Assembly (NCBI RefSeq): GCF_003335105.1
Contig: NZ_QFWQ01000001.1
Location: 124,001 to 188,000 of the forward strand
Direction of reading: 5' to 3'
Length of the DNA stretch: 64,000 bases
DNA from: Rhodanobacter denitrificans
GTDB lineage: Bacteria; Pseudomonadota; Gammaproteobacteria; Xanthomonadales; Rhodanobacteraceae
The notes below the pieces were generated by a model. It was not told where the DNA came from. It ran no database searches and saw nothing but the letters and a program-made list of their open reading frames with translations. A program made the position numbers and the translations under genes. Of the stretch, positions 52,935-61,299 are shown piece by piece. Within the stretch, counting starts at the first letter, position 1; each line of letters starts with the position of its first letter.

Positions 52935-53732
52935 ATGCCAGAGCTACATACCCCGGCGACCCGGATGCCGACGATCTTCTTCGGGCATGGCAATCCGATG
53001 AACGCGCTGCACGACAACGCCTGGACGCATGGCTGGGCGGCGATCGGCCAGCGCCTGCAGCGGCCGCGCGCGGTGTTGTCGGTGTCGGCGCACTGGTACC
53101 TGCCCGACACCGCGGTGACCGCGACGGCGGCGCCGCGCACGATCCACGATTTCGGCGGCTTTCCGCGCGAGCTGTTCGAGGTGCACTACCCCGCGCCCGG
53201 CGATCTCGAGCTGGTGCGCCGCGTGCGCGAACTGCTGAACCCGCTGCCGGTACGCGCGGACCCGTCATGGGGGCTGGACCACGGCACCTGGTCGGTGCTG
53301 CGCCACGTGTTTCCCGCCGCCGACGTGCCGGTGGTGCAACTGTCCATCGACGAGTCGCAGCCGCCGGCGTTCCACTACGGGCTGGGCCGGATGCTGCGGC
53401 CGTTGCGCGACGAGGGCATCCTGCTGATCGGCAGCGGCGACGTGGTGCACAACCTGCACAGCTATGCCTGGGGCCGCCATCCGGTCGAACCGTTCGACTG
53501 GGCGCTGCGCTTCGAGGCGAAGGCGCGCGAGCTGATGCTGCGCGGCGATCACCAGGCGCTGACGGACTATGAAGCGCTGGGCCGCGATGCGGAGCTGTCG
53601 ATCCCCACGCCGGATCATTACCTGCCGCTGCTGTACGTGCTCGGCGCCAGCCACGAGGGTGACGCTGTGACGTTCCCGGTCGAGGGCATGGACGGCGGCT
53701 CGATCTCGATGCTGAGCGTGCAGTTCGGCTGA
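52935..53732 (+). CDS. Extradiol 4,5-DOPA dioxygenase (YgiD family)
   Basis: The 265-residue enzyme matches YgiD/DODA, which opens the ring of DOPA or another catechol with Fe or Zn. The metal histidines are in FFGHGNPMN, SAHWYL, DHGTWSVL and GDVVHNLHSYAWG. A GGAG lies 9 bases before the ATG at 52935; an in-frame ATG at 52917 would add six residues. It is divergent from the NmrA-like gene. The physiological substrate in bacteria is uncertain. Confidence 0.9.
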   Translation: MPELHTPATRMPTIFFGHGNPMNALHDNAWTHGWAAIGQRLQRPRAVLSVSAHWYLPDTAVTATAAPRTIHDFGGFPRELFEVHYPAPGDLELVRRVRELLNPLPVRADPSWGLDHGTWSVLRHVFPAADVPVVQLSIDESQPPAFHYGLGRMLRPLRDEGILLIGSGDVVHNLHSYAWGRHPVEPFDWALRFEAKARELMLRGDHQALTDYEALGRDAELSIPTPDHYLPLLYVLGASHEGDAVTFPVEGMDGGSISMLSVQFG

Positions 53733-53778
53733 GCGCCGACGGCGCCCGCGCCGTTCCCGGCACGTTGCGTTCCGGCCT

Positions 53779-55014
53779 TCAGCGGCTCGCCGCAGCTGCC
53801 GGCTCCGGCTGGCGATAGACGCGGCCGCTCTTCATCACGAAATCCACCCGGGCGGTGGCGCCGATGTCGGCCAGCGGATCGCCGGGCATGGCCACGATGT
53901 CGGCGTGCTTGCCGACCGCGAGCACGCCGATGTCGTCCTGGCCGAGCAGTTCCGCCGCGACGCTGGTGGCGGCCCTGAGCGCGCGCGCGGGCGTGAGGCC
54001 CGCCGCGACCATCGCCTGGAATTCGAGGATGCCGTGGCTGAAGGGGAACATGCCGCAATCGGTGCCGTAGGCGATTTTCACCTCGCTCTGTGCGATCAGC
54101 CGCTGCGAGTCGACGATCGAGCCGCTGTCGCGGCTGAACTTCCAGATCCCCTGGCATGGCAGGGTGTGCTCGTGCAGGGCGTGCAGATCTTCCTGGGTCA
54201 TCTGCATCGTTGGCACCAGGTAGGTGCCGGCTTCCTTCGCCAGCGCCAGCGCCTCGGCATCGATCAGGTAGGCGTGCTCCAGGCTGCGCGCGCCGGCGCG
54301 GATGGCCTGCCTGCAGCCGTCGGCGGCGCCGGTGTGCACCGCCACCGGCATGCCCAGTTGCCGCGCGGTGGCGGCCAGCAGGTTCATCTCGTCGTCGAAC
54401 CATGTCACCCGGGCCGGGTCGTCGCCGGGGCTGAAGTAGCCGCCGGTGTTGGTGGTCTTGATCCAGTCGCTGCCGAAGGTGTGCTCGCGGCGCACCAGCG
54501 CCTTGATCGCGCCCGCATCGTCGGCGATGGCGGAAACCGGGATGTCCCAACGCGGCCCGTAGAACCCGCGCAGGTCGCCATGGCCGCCGGACGAGCTGAT
54601 GATGTGCGCGGCGACGATCAGCCGCGGCCCCTCGACGAGGCCGGCGGCGAGCGCATTGCGCAGGTCCACGGTGGGGAAGTCCGGATCGACGCAGCCCATG
54701 TCGCGCAGGGTGGTGAAGCCGTAGCGCATGTACTCGCGGGCGATGTTCAGTCCCTTCAGCGCCTTGGTCGCGGACGACGTCAGCGTCTGCTGCGCCAGGT
54801 CGGCGGCATCCATGGTCAGGTGGACGTGGCTGTCGATGAAGCCGGGACTCACGGTGCGCTCGGACAGGTCGATCGTCTGCGCATCGGGCGGCCGCCGCAC
54901 CGTGGGGCCGATCTCGGCAATGCGGTCGTCTTCCACGAGGATCTCGACCGGGCCGGTCAGGCGGTCGGCCAGGCCATCGAACATCCGGCCGCACAGCAAT
55001 ACGCAGGTTCCCAT
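53779..55014 (-). CDS. Amidohydrolase-family metal-dependent hydrolase
   Basis: The 411-residue protein is a TIM-barrel amidohydrolase. The metal-binding HxH is His63-His65 (GFIDSHVHLT), further ligands lie in VAVHTGAADG, RSLEHAYLID, and YGTDCGMFPF, and the ADIVAMPGDPL strand is typical. It is close to imidazolonepropionase-like/Xaa-Pro dipeptidase amidohydrolases. The start at 55014 is 1 bp from the stop of the TRIC gene. The neighbouring M20 peptidase suggests that it handles peptides or acylated amino acids, but this is inference. Confidence 0.85.
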   Translation of the reverse strand: MGTCVLLCGRMFDGLADRLTGPVEILVEDDRIAEIGPTVRRPPDAQTIDLSERTVSPGFIDSHVHLTMDAADLAQQTLTSSATKALKGLNIAREYMRYGFTTLRDMGCVDPDFPTVDLRNALAAGLVEGPRLIVAAHIISSSGGHGDLRGFYGPRWDIPVSAIADDAGAIKALVRREHTFGSDWIKTTNTGGYFSPGDDPARVTWFDDEMNLLAATARQLGMPVAVHTGAADGCRQAIRAGARSLEHAYLIDAEALALAKEAGTYLVPTMQMTQEDLHALHEHTLPCQGIWKFSRDSGSIVDSQRLIAQSEVKIAYGTDCGMFPFSHGILEFQAMVAAGLTPARALRAATSVAAELLGQDDIGVLAVGKHADIVAMPGDPLADIGATARVDFVMKSGRVYRQPEPAAAASR

Positions 55015-55015
55015 T

Positions 55016-55711
55016 TCAGTTCCCTTCGTCGTGGTGTGGGTGGTGCGGTGCGTCCGGTGCCACCGTGGGTGCCGGCCGCGCCGTGGGCAGGCGCCAGCCG
55101 TGCCGGATCGCCATGAAGCGCAGCGCGAAGCACACTCCGCCGCCGGCCGCCGCGGCGACCATCGGGTGCAGGTGCAGCAGGTGGGCGCTCACCACCACGG
55201 CGGCGCCGGCGAGCGCCGCCAGCGCATACAGGTCGGCGCGCAGCACGGTGGGGATGCCGGATACCAGCACATCGCGCAGCATGCCGCCGCCGATGCCGGT
55301 GAGCATGCCGAGCAGGGCCGCCATCGTCGGGTCGATTCCGTGGGCCAGCGCCTTCTGCGCGCCGGCGACCGCGAAGAACGCCAGCCCCACGGCGTCGAAC
55401 CACAGCACGTCGTTGGCCACCTTCTTCGTCACCGGGTACCAGAAGAAGGTGGCCAGCCCGGCCAGGGCGGACACGCCGGAATACTTCCAGTCGGCGATCG
55501 CCGCCGGCGGCACCGCGCCGATCAGCAGGTCGCGCGTGATGCCGCCCGCATTCCCCGCCGCGAACGCCAGCACCAGCACGCCGAAGACATCGAGCCGATG
55601 TCGGACTGCAACCATCGCGCCGCTGATGGCGAACACGAAGGTGCCGCCGAGATCCAGCACGATCAGCAGGACAGGCAGCATGACCTGGGTGGCTACGCTC
55701 GGGTGTTCCAT
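55016..55711 (-). CDS. Trimeric intracellular cation channel family protein (TRIC/YadS)
   Basis: The 231-residue inner-membrane protein has seven hydrophobic helices in two similar halves, each with the TRIC signature GGxxRD (AGGITRDLLIG and GGGMLRDVLVSG). Prokaryotic TRIC proteins are monovalent cation channels. It is packed between two hydrolase genes with spaces of 3 and 1 bp. The C-terminal tail is histidine- and proline-rich (PHHPHH), perhaps metal-binding. Confidence 0.88.
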   Translation of the reverse strand: MEHPSVATQVMLPVLLIVLDLGGTFVFAISGAMVAVRHRLDVFGVLVLAFAAGNAGGITRDLLIGAVPPAAIADWKYSGVSALAGLATFFWYPVTKKVANDVLWFDAVGLAFFAVAGAQKALAHGIDPTMAALLGMLTGIGGGMLRDVLVSGIPTVLRADLYALAALAGAAVVVSAHLLHLHPMVAAAAGGGVCFALRFMAIRHGWRLPTARPAPTVAPDAPHHPHHDEGN

Positions 55712-55714
55712 GGT

Positions 55715-56989
55715 TCAGCGCGCTGCCGACAGCCATGCCCGCGCGGCCACCATCAGCGTCTCCACGCCGGTCTCCAGGGTCGGATGGAGTACCGGCAGGA
55801 AGCGCGGGTTGTGGTTGGTCGGGATCTCGTTGAGGCGGTTTTCGGCCTTGGCTTTCGCGTAGGTATCCGGGTCGGTGCCGCCGACGAACCAGAACACCGA
55901 CGGCACGCCCCATTCGGCGCCGAACGAGCCGAAGTCCTCGCTGGCCGAGGTTGGTCCGGCCTGCCGGATGCGCTCGGCCGGGAAGTGCTGGCGGAACGCC
56001 TCGACCACGGTCGTGGTTGCCGCCTCGTCGTTGGTCACCAGCGAATAGTTGTCCAGCGGCGTGATCTCCGGCGGCTTCGGCGCACCCGAGGCCGCCGCCT
56101 CGGCGTTGACGATGCGGGTGATCGCGGCGAGTACGCGCTTGCGCACGCCCTCATCGAAGGTGCGCACGTTGAGCTTGATGACGGCCTCGTCGGGAATCAC
56201 GTTTTCCTTGGTGCCGGCCTGCAGCGAGCCGATCGTGACCACCGCCGCCTCGGTGGGCGCCAGCTCGCGCGCGACGATGGTCTGCAGCCGCAGCACCGTC
56301 GCCGCCGCCATCACCACCGGGTCGATGCTGGCCTGCGGCATCGAGCCGTGCGCGCCGCGCCCGAACAGGCGGATCTGCAGGCTGTCGGCGGCCGAGGTGA
56401 TCACCCCCTTGCGCCCGCCGATCGCACCGGCCGGGCCCACCATCACGTGCTGGCCGAGCACCGCGTCGGGTTTGGGAAAACGCTTGAACAGCCCGTCGTC
56501 GATCATCGCCTGGGCGCCTTGGGCCGTTTCCTCCGCCGGCTGGAACACCGCCATCAGCGTGCCGCGCCAGCTGTCCCGCGTCTGAGCCATCAACGTCGTC
56601 GCGCCCACCAGCCAGGTGACGTGCATGTCGTGGCCGCAGGCGTGCATCACCGGCACGGTCTTGCCCTCGTGGTCGACCGCCGTGACCTTGCTCGCGTAAG
56701 CCACGCCGGTGGCTTCCTCGACCGGCAGCGCATCCATGTCGGCGCGCAGCATCACGGTGGGTCCGTCGCCGTTGCGCAGCAGGCCGACGACCCCGGTCTT
56801 GCCGACCCCGGTGGTCACTTCGTAGCCGGCGGCGCGCAGGTGGTCGGCGGCGAGGCCCGCGGTGCGGGTTTCCTGCATCGACAGTTCGGGGTGTGCGTGG
56901 ATGTCGGTGTACAACTTCTCCAACTGCGGCAGCAGGTCACGAAGATTGCCCGGCAATGGCTTGGCGGAAGGTGTCGGTTTCTCGTTCAT
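55715..56989 (-). CDS. M20-family amidohydrolase (hippurate hydrolase-like)
   Basis: The 424-residue enzyme has the M20 metal motif HACGHDMHVTWL and the preceding GPTVMLRADMDALP, and the second metal site in VFQPAEETAQGAQAM. This group removes acyl groups from amino acids or aryl-amides such as hippurate. It starts the three-gene operon with TRIC and amidohydrolase. Its N-terminus (MNEKPTPSAKPLPGN) lacks a signal peptide, so it is cytoplasmic. The substrate is not fixed by these motifs. Confidence 0.9.
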   Translation of the reverse strand: MNEKPTPSAKPLPGNLRDLLPQLEKLYTDIHAHPELSMQETRTAGLAADHLRAAGYEVTTGVGKTGVVGLLRNGDGPTVMLRADMDALPVEEATGVAYASKVTAVDHEGKTVPVMHACGHDMHVTWLVGATTLMAQTRDSWRGTLMAVFQPAEETAQGAQAMIDDGLFKRFPKPDAVLGQHVMVGPAGAIGGRKGVITSAADSLQIRLFGRGAHGSMPQASIDPVVMAAATVLRLQTIVARELAPTEAAVVTIGSLQAGTKENVIPDEAVIKLNVRTFDEGVRKRVLAAITRIVNAEAAASGAPKPPEITPLDNYSLVTNDEAATTTVVEAFRQHFPAERIRQAGPTSASEDFGSFGAEWGVPSVFWFVGGTDPDTYAKAKAENRLNEIPTNHNPRFLPVLHPTLETGVETLMVAARAWLSAAR

Positions 56990-57101
56990 GGTCGTGGGTA
57001 TCCCGGATTTCGAACGTGTGATGGAGGCTGCTTCATGGCAGCGGACATTCCGTGCATGACCTCGATCGATGCTGGCCGTGGTGGCCGGCGTCGGCGTGAC
57101 G

Positions 57102-57653
57102 TCACGGCTGCCGGGCGATCACCCGGCCGATGCTGTGCACCAGCGTGTCGAAGTCGCCCTGGTACAGGTAGCCGTTGACGTAGAAGCTGGGCGTGCCGTT
57201 GACGCCGCTGCGCACGCCGCCCATGAAGTCGCGGCGGATGTGCGCATCGATGTCGGGGCTGCGCAGGGTGGCGGCGAGCGCCTGCGCGTCCAGGCCCAGC
57301 GCGCGCACGCCGGCTTCCAGCCCGGCGCCGCCGTAGGGAGCCCAGTCCGGCTGGTTCTCGTAGAGCCAGTCGTGCATGGCCCAGAACTGGCCCTCGACCG
57401 CCGCGGCCTCGGCCAGTTCGGCAGCCATCTGGGCGTAGGGGTGGGCCTGGCTCAGCGGGAAGTGGCGGAACACGAAGCGCAGGTTGCCGGCGTAACGGTG
57501 CTGCAGCTGCTTCACCAGCGGGTAGGCCATGCCGCAGGCCGGGCACTGGAAATCGCCGTACTCCACCAGGGTCACCACGGCGTGCGTATTGCCCTGGATA
57601 TGGTCGTGCGCGGCGACCGGCACGGCCAGGATCGAATCCTCGTGCAGCATCAT
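57102..57653 (-). CDS. DsbA-like thioredoxin-fold protein without signal peptide
   Basis: The 183-residue protein has a thioredoxin fold with an active CPAC motif (Cys37, Cys40 in YGDFQCPACGMAYPL) and the cis-proline in NGTPSFYVNG. Unlike DsbA, no signal peptide precedes it, so it acts in the cytoplasm. It overlaps the peroxiredoxin gene by ATGA and probably shares its function as electron donor; the peroxiredoxin has only one cysteine. Two ATG codons (57653, 57650) are possible starts. Confidence 0.85.
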   Translation of the reverse strand: MMLHEDSILAVPVAAHDHIQGNTHAVVTLVEYGDFQCPACGMAYPLVKQLQHRYAGNLRFVFRHFPLSQAHPYAQMAAELAEAAAVEGQFWAMHDWLYENQPDWAPYGGAGLEAGVRALGLDAQALAATLRSPDIDAHIRRDFMGGVRSGVNGTPSFYVNGYLYQGDFDTLVHSIGRVIARQP

Positions 57654-58162
57654 GCAGCCTCCTGCGCGGCATCGGCGGGCAACGCCTTCTGGACGTTGTT
57701 CGACGGCAGCGCTTCCAGGGCCTTGATGATGCCGGCGGCGCCGGGGTTCACGCCCATCGGCGACAGGTAGCTCCAGCGGATCACGCCGTCGCCGTCGAGC
57801 ACGAACAGGGCGCGACCGGCGATGCCGCCCTTCGCGTCATAGACGCCATACGCGCGCGCCACCTCGCCCTTTGGCTCGAAGTCGGACAGCAGCGGGAAGT
57901 GATACTTGCGCTCGCGCGCCAGCGCGGCATGGCTCCACACGCCGTCGACCGAGATCGCCAGCAGCTGCGCGTTGAGGCGGGCGAACTCGTCCAGCAGCTC
58001 GTTGTACAGCGCCAGCTGGTCGCTGCACACCGGGCTCCAGTCGGCGGGATAGAACGCCAGGATGACGTTGCGGCCGCGGAACTCCTTCAGCGCCACGGTC
58101 TGGTCGGGGGTGGAATGCAGGGTGAACTCCGGTGCGGCGGTGCCGGCGGCGAGAATGGTCAT
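57650..58162 (-). CDS. 1-Cys peroxiredoxin (AhpC/TSA family)
   Basis: The 170-residue protein has the peroxiredoxin core with a single peroxidatic cysteine, Cys46, in FYPADWSPVCSDQL. No resolving cysteine is present anywhere, so it needs an external thiol partner. It should reduce peroxides in the cytoplasm. It is followed with a 4-base overlap by the DsbA-like CPAC protein, a plausible partner. ATG 58162 starts the conserved TILAAGTAAPEFTL segment; the frame continues upstream without coding character. Confidence 0.88.
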   Translation of the reverse strand: MTILAAGTAAPEFTLHSTPDQTVALKEFRGRNVILAFYPADWSPVCSDQLALYNELLDEFARLNAQLLAISVDGVWSHAALARERKYHFPLLSDFEPKGEVARAYGVYDAKGGIAGRALFVLDGDGVIRWSYLSPMGVNPGAAGIIKALEALPSNNVQKALPADAAQEAA

Positions 58163-58443
58163 GGCAGTCTCTTGTCTGGTGGTTCCGTGCTGCGAAATTT
58201 TCATGTCCGCGGAGATGCTTCCATGGTTATCGGTCGTTGTCGTGACGGCCTCTCCCGCGGCGCGAAGATCGTGATTCCTTGCGGATGGCCGGTGCACGGT
58301 GGCGTTTCACTGCAGAAGATCCACGCACGATCGCCCATGCGGGAGCACATGTTGAATGATGTGCCTTGGCATCGTTTTGAATTGGTGAAAATCGGCGCGT
58401 TGGTGCGCGGGGCAATGTCCCTCCCGGCAGGATGATCGCGTCG

Positions 58444-59856
58444 TCAGTGCGCGGTTGCCGCCGGCATGGCCGGCGGATTTGCAAACAGCACCGTGAGGCC
58501 CTCGGCGATCGTGGGGTGGGTAAAGATGGTGTCGCGCAAGGCGGTGTAGGGAAGGCCGGCCAGCATCGCGGTCTGCACCACCGCGATCAGTTCACCGCCC
58601 GATGCTCCCAGTGCGGTGAGGCCGAGCAGGCGATCGCTGTCGACAGCCACCAGCGCCTTGAGAAAGCCGCCTGTCTCGGACAGCGTGCGGGTGCGCAGCA
58701 CCGCCGCCATCGGCGTGCGGGCGACCCGGTAGGCGATGCCGGCGCGCTGCGCCGCCGTTTCGTTCAGACCGACCCGGCCGAGTTCCGGATCGGTGAACAT
58801 GCAGTACGGCACCAGCCGGTCGCGTGTCGTGCGCTGGCCGCCGGCGAGGTTGTCCCTGACCACCCGGAAATCGTCGAACGCGACATGGGTGAACTGCGGA
58901 CTCCCCGCGCAGTCGCCCATCGCCCACACCCCGGGCGCGCTGGTCTCCAGGTGCTCGTCGATCTGCACGTAGCCGCGCGCATCGAGCTTCACACCCGCGA
59001 CGTCGAGGCCGATCGCCTGCGTGTTCGGCGTGCGTCCAGCCGCCACCAGGATGTCGCTGCCCTCGATGACCTTGTCGCCCGTCGCGGTGTGCACATGGAA
59101 GCGGACCTTGTCGCCGGAGCGACCCTCGACCTTGATCGGCCGGGCATTGAGCTCGACCGCGATGCCTTCATCGGCGAAGCGCTGCATCAGCAGCTGCGCC
59201 ACGTCGGGATCCTCGTGGCCGGCCAGCTGCGGGCCTTGTTCCACCACCGTGACGCGGCTGCCGAAGCGCCGCATCGGCTGTGCGAACTCGAGGCCGACAT
59301 AGCCACCGCCCAGCACGATCAGGTGTTCTGGCACGCGATCCAGCTCGAGCGCCTCGACATGCGTAAGCGGCGCAGACTGGCGCAGGCCCGGCACGTCGGG
59401 AACCGCCGCACGAGTGCCCAGATTCAGATAGACGCGTTCGCCGCTCAGCACGCGGGTGCCGCCATCCTGCAGTTGCACCTCGACCGTCCTTGGAGCGATG
59501 AAGCGGCCTTCGCCCATGACCAGTTCCGCGCCACTGTTCGCGTAGTTGTTGCGATGAATCGCGATCAGCTCATTGACCATCGTGCGCTTGCGCTCGCGCA
59601 CCCCCGCCATGTCGATGCCGACCGGGCCCGTAGCGATGCCGAATTCCTTGCCGCGGCGAACCAGCGAGGCCACATGCGCGCTGTAGATGACGTTCTTGCT
59701 CGGCAGGCAGGCGATGTTCGGGCAGGAGCCGCCGATCCAGCGGCGCTCGATCACCGCGACGCGGTGGCCGGCCCTGGCCATGGTCCACCCCAGATACTTT
59801 CCCGATTCACCGCTGCCGAGGATGAGGAAGTCGTAGCGTTCGGGCTTGGCCATCAT
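58444..59856 (-). CDS. Dihydrolipoamide dehydrogenase/mercuric reductase-like flavoprotein disulfide oxidoreductase
   Basis: The 470-residue protein has two nucleotide folds (FLILGSGESGKYLG for FAD; LIVLGGGYVGLEFAQPM for NAD(P)H), the redox pair Cys45-Cys50 (GGSCPNIACLPSK) and the C-terminal dimerisation domain (YCMFTDPELGRVGLNE). The usual helper histidine/glutamate segment near the C-terminus reads FTHPTIAEGL. There is no merA-type extra cysteine pair at the tail. It resembles unclassified members of this family. The SDR gene 110 bp upstream runs in the same direction. Confidence 0.85.
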   Translation of the reverse strand: MMAKPERYDFLILGSGESGKYLGWTMARAGHRVAVIERRWIGGSCPNIACLPSKNVIYSAHVASLVRRGKEFGIATGPVGIDMAGVRERKRTMVNELIAIHRNNYANSGAELVMGEGRFIAPRTVEVQLQDGGTRVLSGERVYLNLGTRAAVPDVPGLRQSAPLTHVEALELDRVPEHLIVLGGGYVGLEFAQPMRRFGSRVTVVEQGPQLAGHEDPDVAQLLMQRFADEGIAVELNARPIKVEGRSGDKVRFHVHTATGDKVIEGSDILVAAGRTPNTQAIGLDVAGVKLDARGYVQIDEHLETSAPGVWAMGDCAGSPQFTHVAFDDFRVVRDNLAGGQRTTRDRLVPYCMFTDPELGRVGLNETAAQRAGIAYRVARTPMAAVLRTRTLSETGGFLKALVAVDSDRLLGLTALGASGGELIAVVQTAMLAGLPYTALRDTIFTHPTIAEGLTVLFANPPAMPAATAH

Positions 59857-59966
59857 GATGCTTCCGATGAGGGTGGATACGCCGGGAACTTGCGCCTGAG
59901 CCCGTGCATCGGGCGTCAGCGGCAGGGCCCGGAGGTTGGCGGCGCGGGCGTGACCGGTGCCTCGAT

Positions 59967-60761
59967 TCAGACGATGCTGTCGACCACGCCGCCATCGACC
60001 CGGAGCGCGGCACCGGTGGTGGCGGAGGCCTGGGTCGAGCAGACGTAGACCACCAGGTTGGCCACCTCGTCCGGAGTGGCCGGTCGCTGGAGGATCGAGC
60101 TGGGTCGCTGCGCCTTCACGAAGGCGACGCCGGCCTGCTCGATCGATTCACCCTGCTGGGCGGCGGTATCCTGCAGCATCGCGCGCATGCCCTCGGTCAG
60201 GGTCGGGCCGGGCAGCACCGCGTTGACGGTGACGCCGGTGCCCGCCACCCGCTTGGCCAGCCCGCGCGATACCGCGAGGTTGCCGGTCTTGCTGAAGCCG
60301 TAGTGGATCATGTCGGCCGGGATGTTGAGCGCGGACTCCGACGACAGGAACACCACGCGACCCCAGTCACGCGCCAGCATGCCGGGCAGGTAGATCCGCG
60401 ACAGACGTACGCCGGACATCACGTTGACTTCGAAGAACCGTGTCCATTCCGCGTCCGGTGTTTCAAAGAAATCCATCGGGCCGTAGATCCCGACGTTGTT
60501 GACCAGGATGTCCACCTGCGGCGCGACCGCCGCCAGCGCCGCGCAACCCTGCGCGGTGCCGACATCGGCCACCGCCCCGTGCAGCGACGCGCGAGGCAGC
60601 ACGTCCGCCAGGGCGGCCAGCGCGTGGTCGACCGAAGCCTGGCTGCGGCCATTCACCACGACGGTTGCGCCGGTGGCTGCCAGCCCATGGGCGATCGCGA
60701 AGCCGATGCCGGCGGTCGAGCCGGTGACGAGGGCCGTCCTGCCGCTGAGGTCGATGTTCAT
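59967..60761 (-). CDS. Short-chain dehydrogenase/reductase
   Basis: The 264-residue SDR has the cofactor motif ALVTGSTAGIGFAIAHGL, NNVGIYGP, the catalytic serine (FLSSESAL) and YGFSK with the lysine four residues on. It closely follows the classical 3-oxoacyl reductase-like pattern. It lies 33 bp after the DksA-like gene on the same strand. The substrate is unknown. Confidence 0.88.
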   Translation of the reverse strand: MNIDLSGRTALVTGSTAGIGFAIAHGLAATGATVVVNGRSQASVDHALAALADVLPRASLHGAVADVGTAQGCAALAAVAPQVDILVNNVGIYGPMDFFETPDAEWTRFFEVNVMSGVRLSRIYLPGMLARDWGRVVFLSSESALNIPADMIHYGFSKTGNLAVSRGLAKRVAGTGVTVNAVLPGPTLTEGMRAMLQDTAAQQGESIEQAGVAFVKAQRPSSILQRPATPDEVANLVVYVCSTQASATTGAALRVDGGVVDSIV

Positions 60762-60794
60762 GGGGTGGTACTTCTGCTTGTCGCGTCAGCCGGA

Positions 60795-61184
60795 CTAACG
60801 GGCCTGATCCTTTTCCTGGCGGCGTTCCTCCTGCACGGTGAGGATCGCTTCGGGCGTGCTTTCGAGCCGGGCCTGCGGGATCGGCTCGCCGCTGAGGTCG
60901 GACAGGCCGTAGCTGCCTTCCGCGATCTTCTGCAGCGCACGCTCGATGTTCGCCACGCGGCGATCGTCCACGTCGTGCAGGGCTTGGTCGACTTCGTACT
61001 GCGACAGGGTCTGCGCACGTTCCTCTTCCTCTCCGGCCTCGTCGCCATGCTCCTGCTGGAACCCACGCTCCCGCGCGAGGTTGGCTTTCTCGCCACCCAG
61101 CAGCCGGTTGCGCAACACCAGCAGGCGCCCGCGCTGCTGCTCGATGAACTCCCGGCTCAGGCCGGCATGCGGTTCCGACGACAT
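60795..61184 (-). CDS. DksA/TraR-like protein lacking the zinc-finger cysteines
   Basis: The 129-residue protein has the coiled-coil first half (about residues 10-80, RGRLLVLRNRLLGGEKANL) and the DksA-type C-terminal segment EGSYGLSDLSGEPIPQARLE. The four cysteines of the zinc finger are absent; the protein has no cysteine at all. The GEPIP core is kept, so it is likely folded and related to the cysteine-poor DksA relatives that act on RNA polymerase under oxidative conditions. Whether it binds polymerase is inference. Confidence 0.82.
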   Translation of the reverse strand: MSSEPHAGLSREFIEQQRGRLLVLRNRLLGGEKANLARERGFQQEHGDEAGEEEERAQTLSQYEVDQALHDVDDRRVANIERALQKIAEGSYGLSDLSGEPIPQARLESTPEAILTVQEERRQEKDQAR

Positions 61185-61299
61185 GGAATGCTCCTGCGCG
61201 CAGCATCTGTTCGCACGCGTCCGTGCACAGTGGAATCAGCCGGGTGAATGCGCCGTAAAAACCGTCAGGCGAACAGCCGGTCATGCATCCGCGGCCGGA

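Noticed and set aside
54728..57178. An 816-codon open frame on the forward strand opposite the hydrolase operon
   Set aside because: Long antisense frames are expected in this GC-rich DNA; the product has no recognisable domain and lies opposite three well-defined genes.
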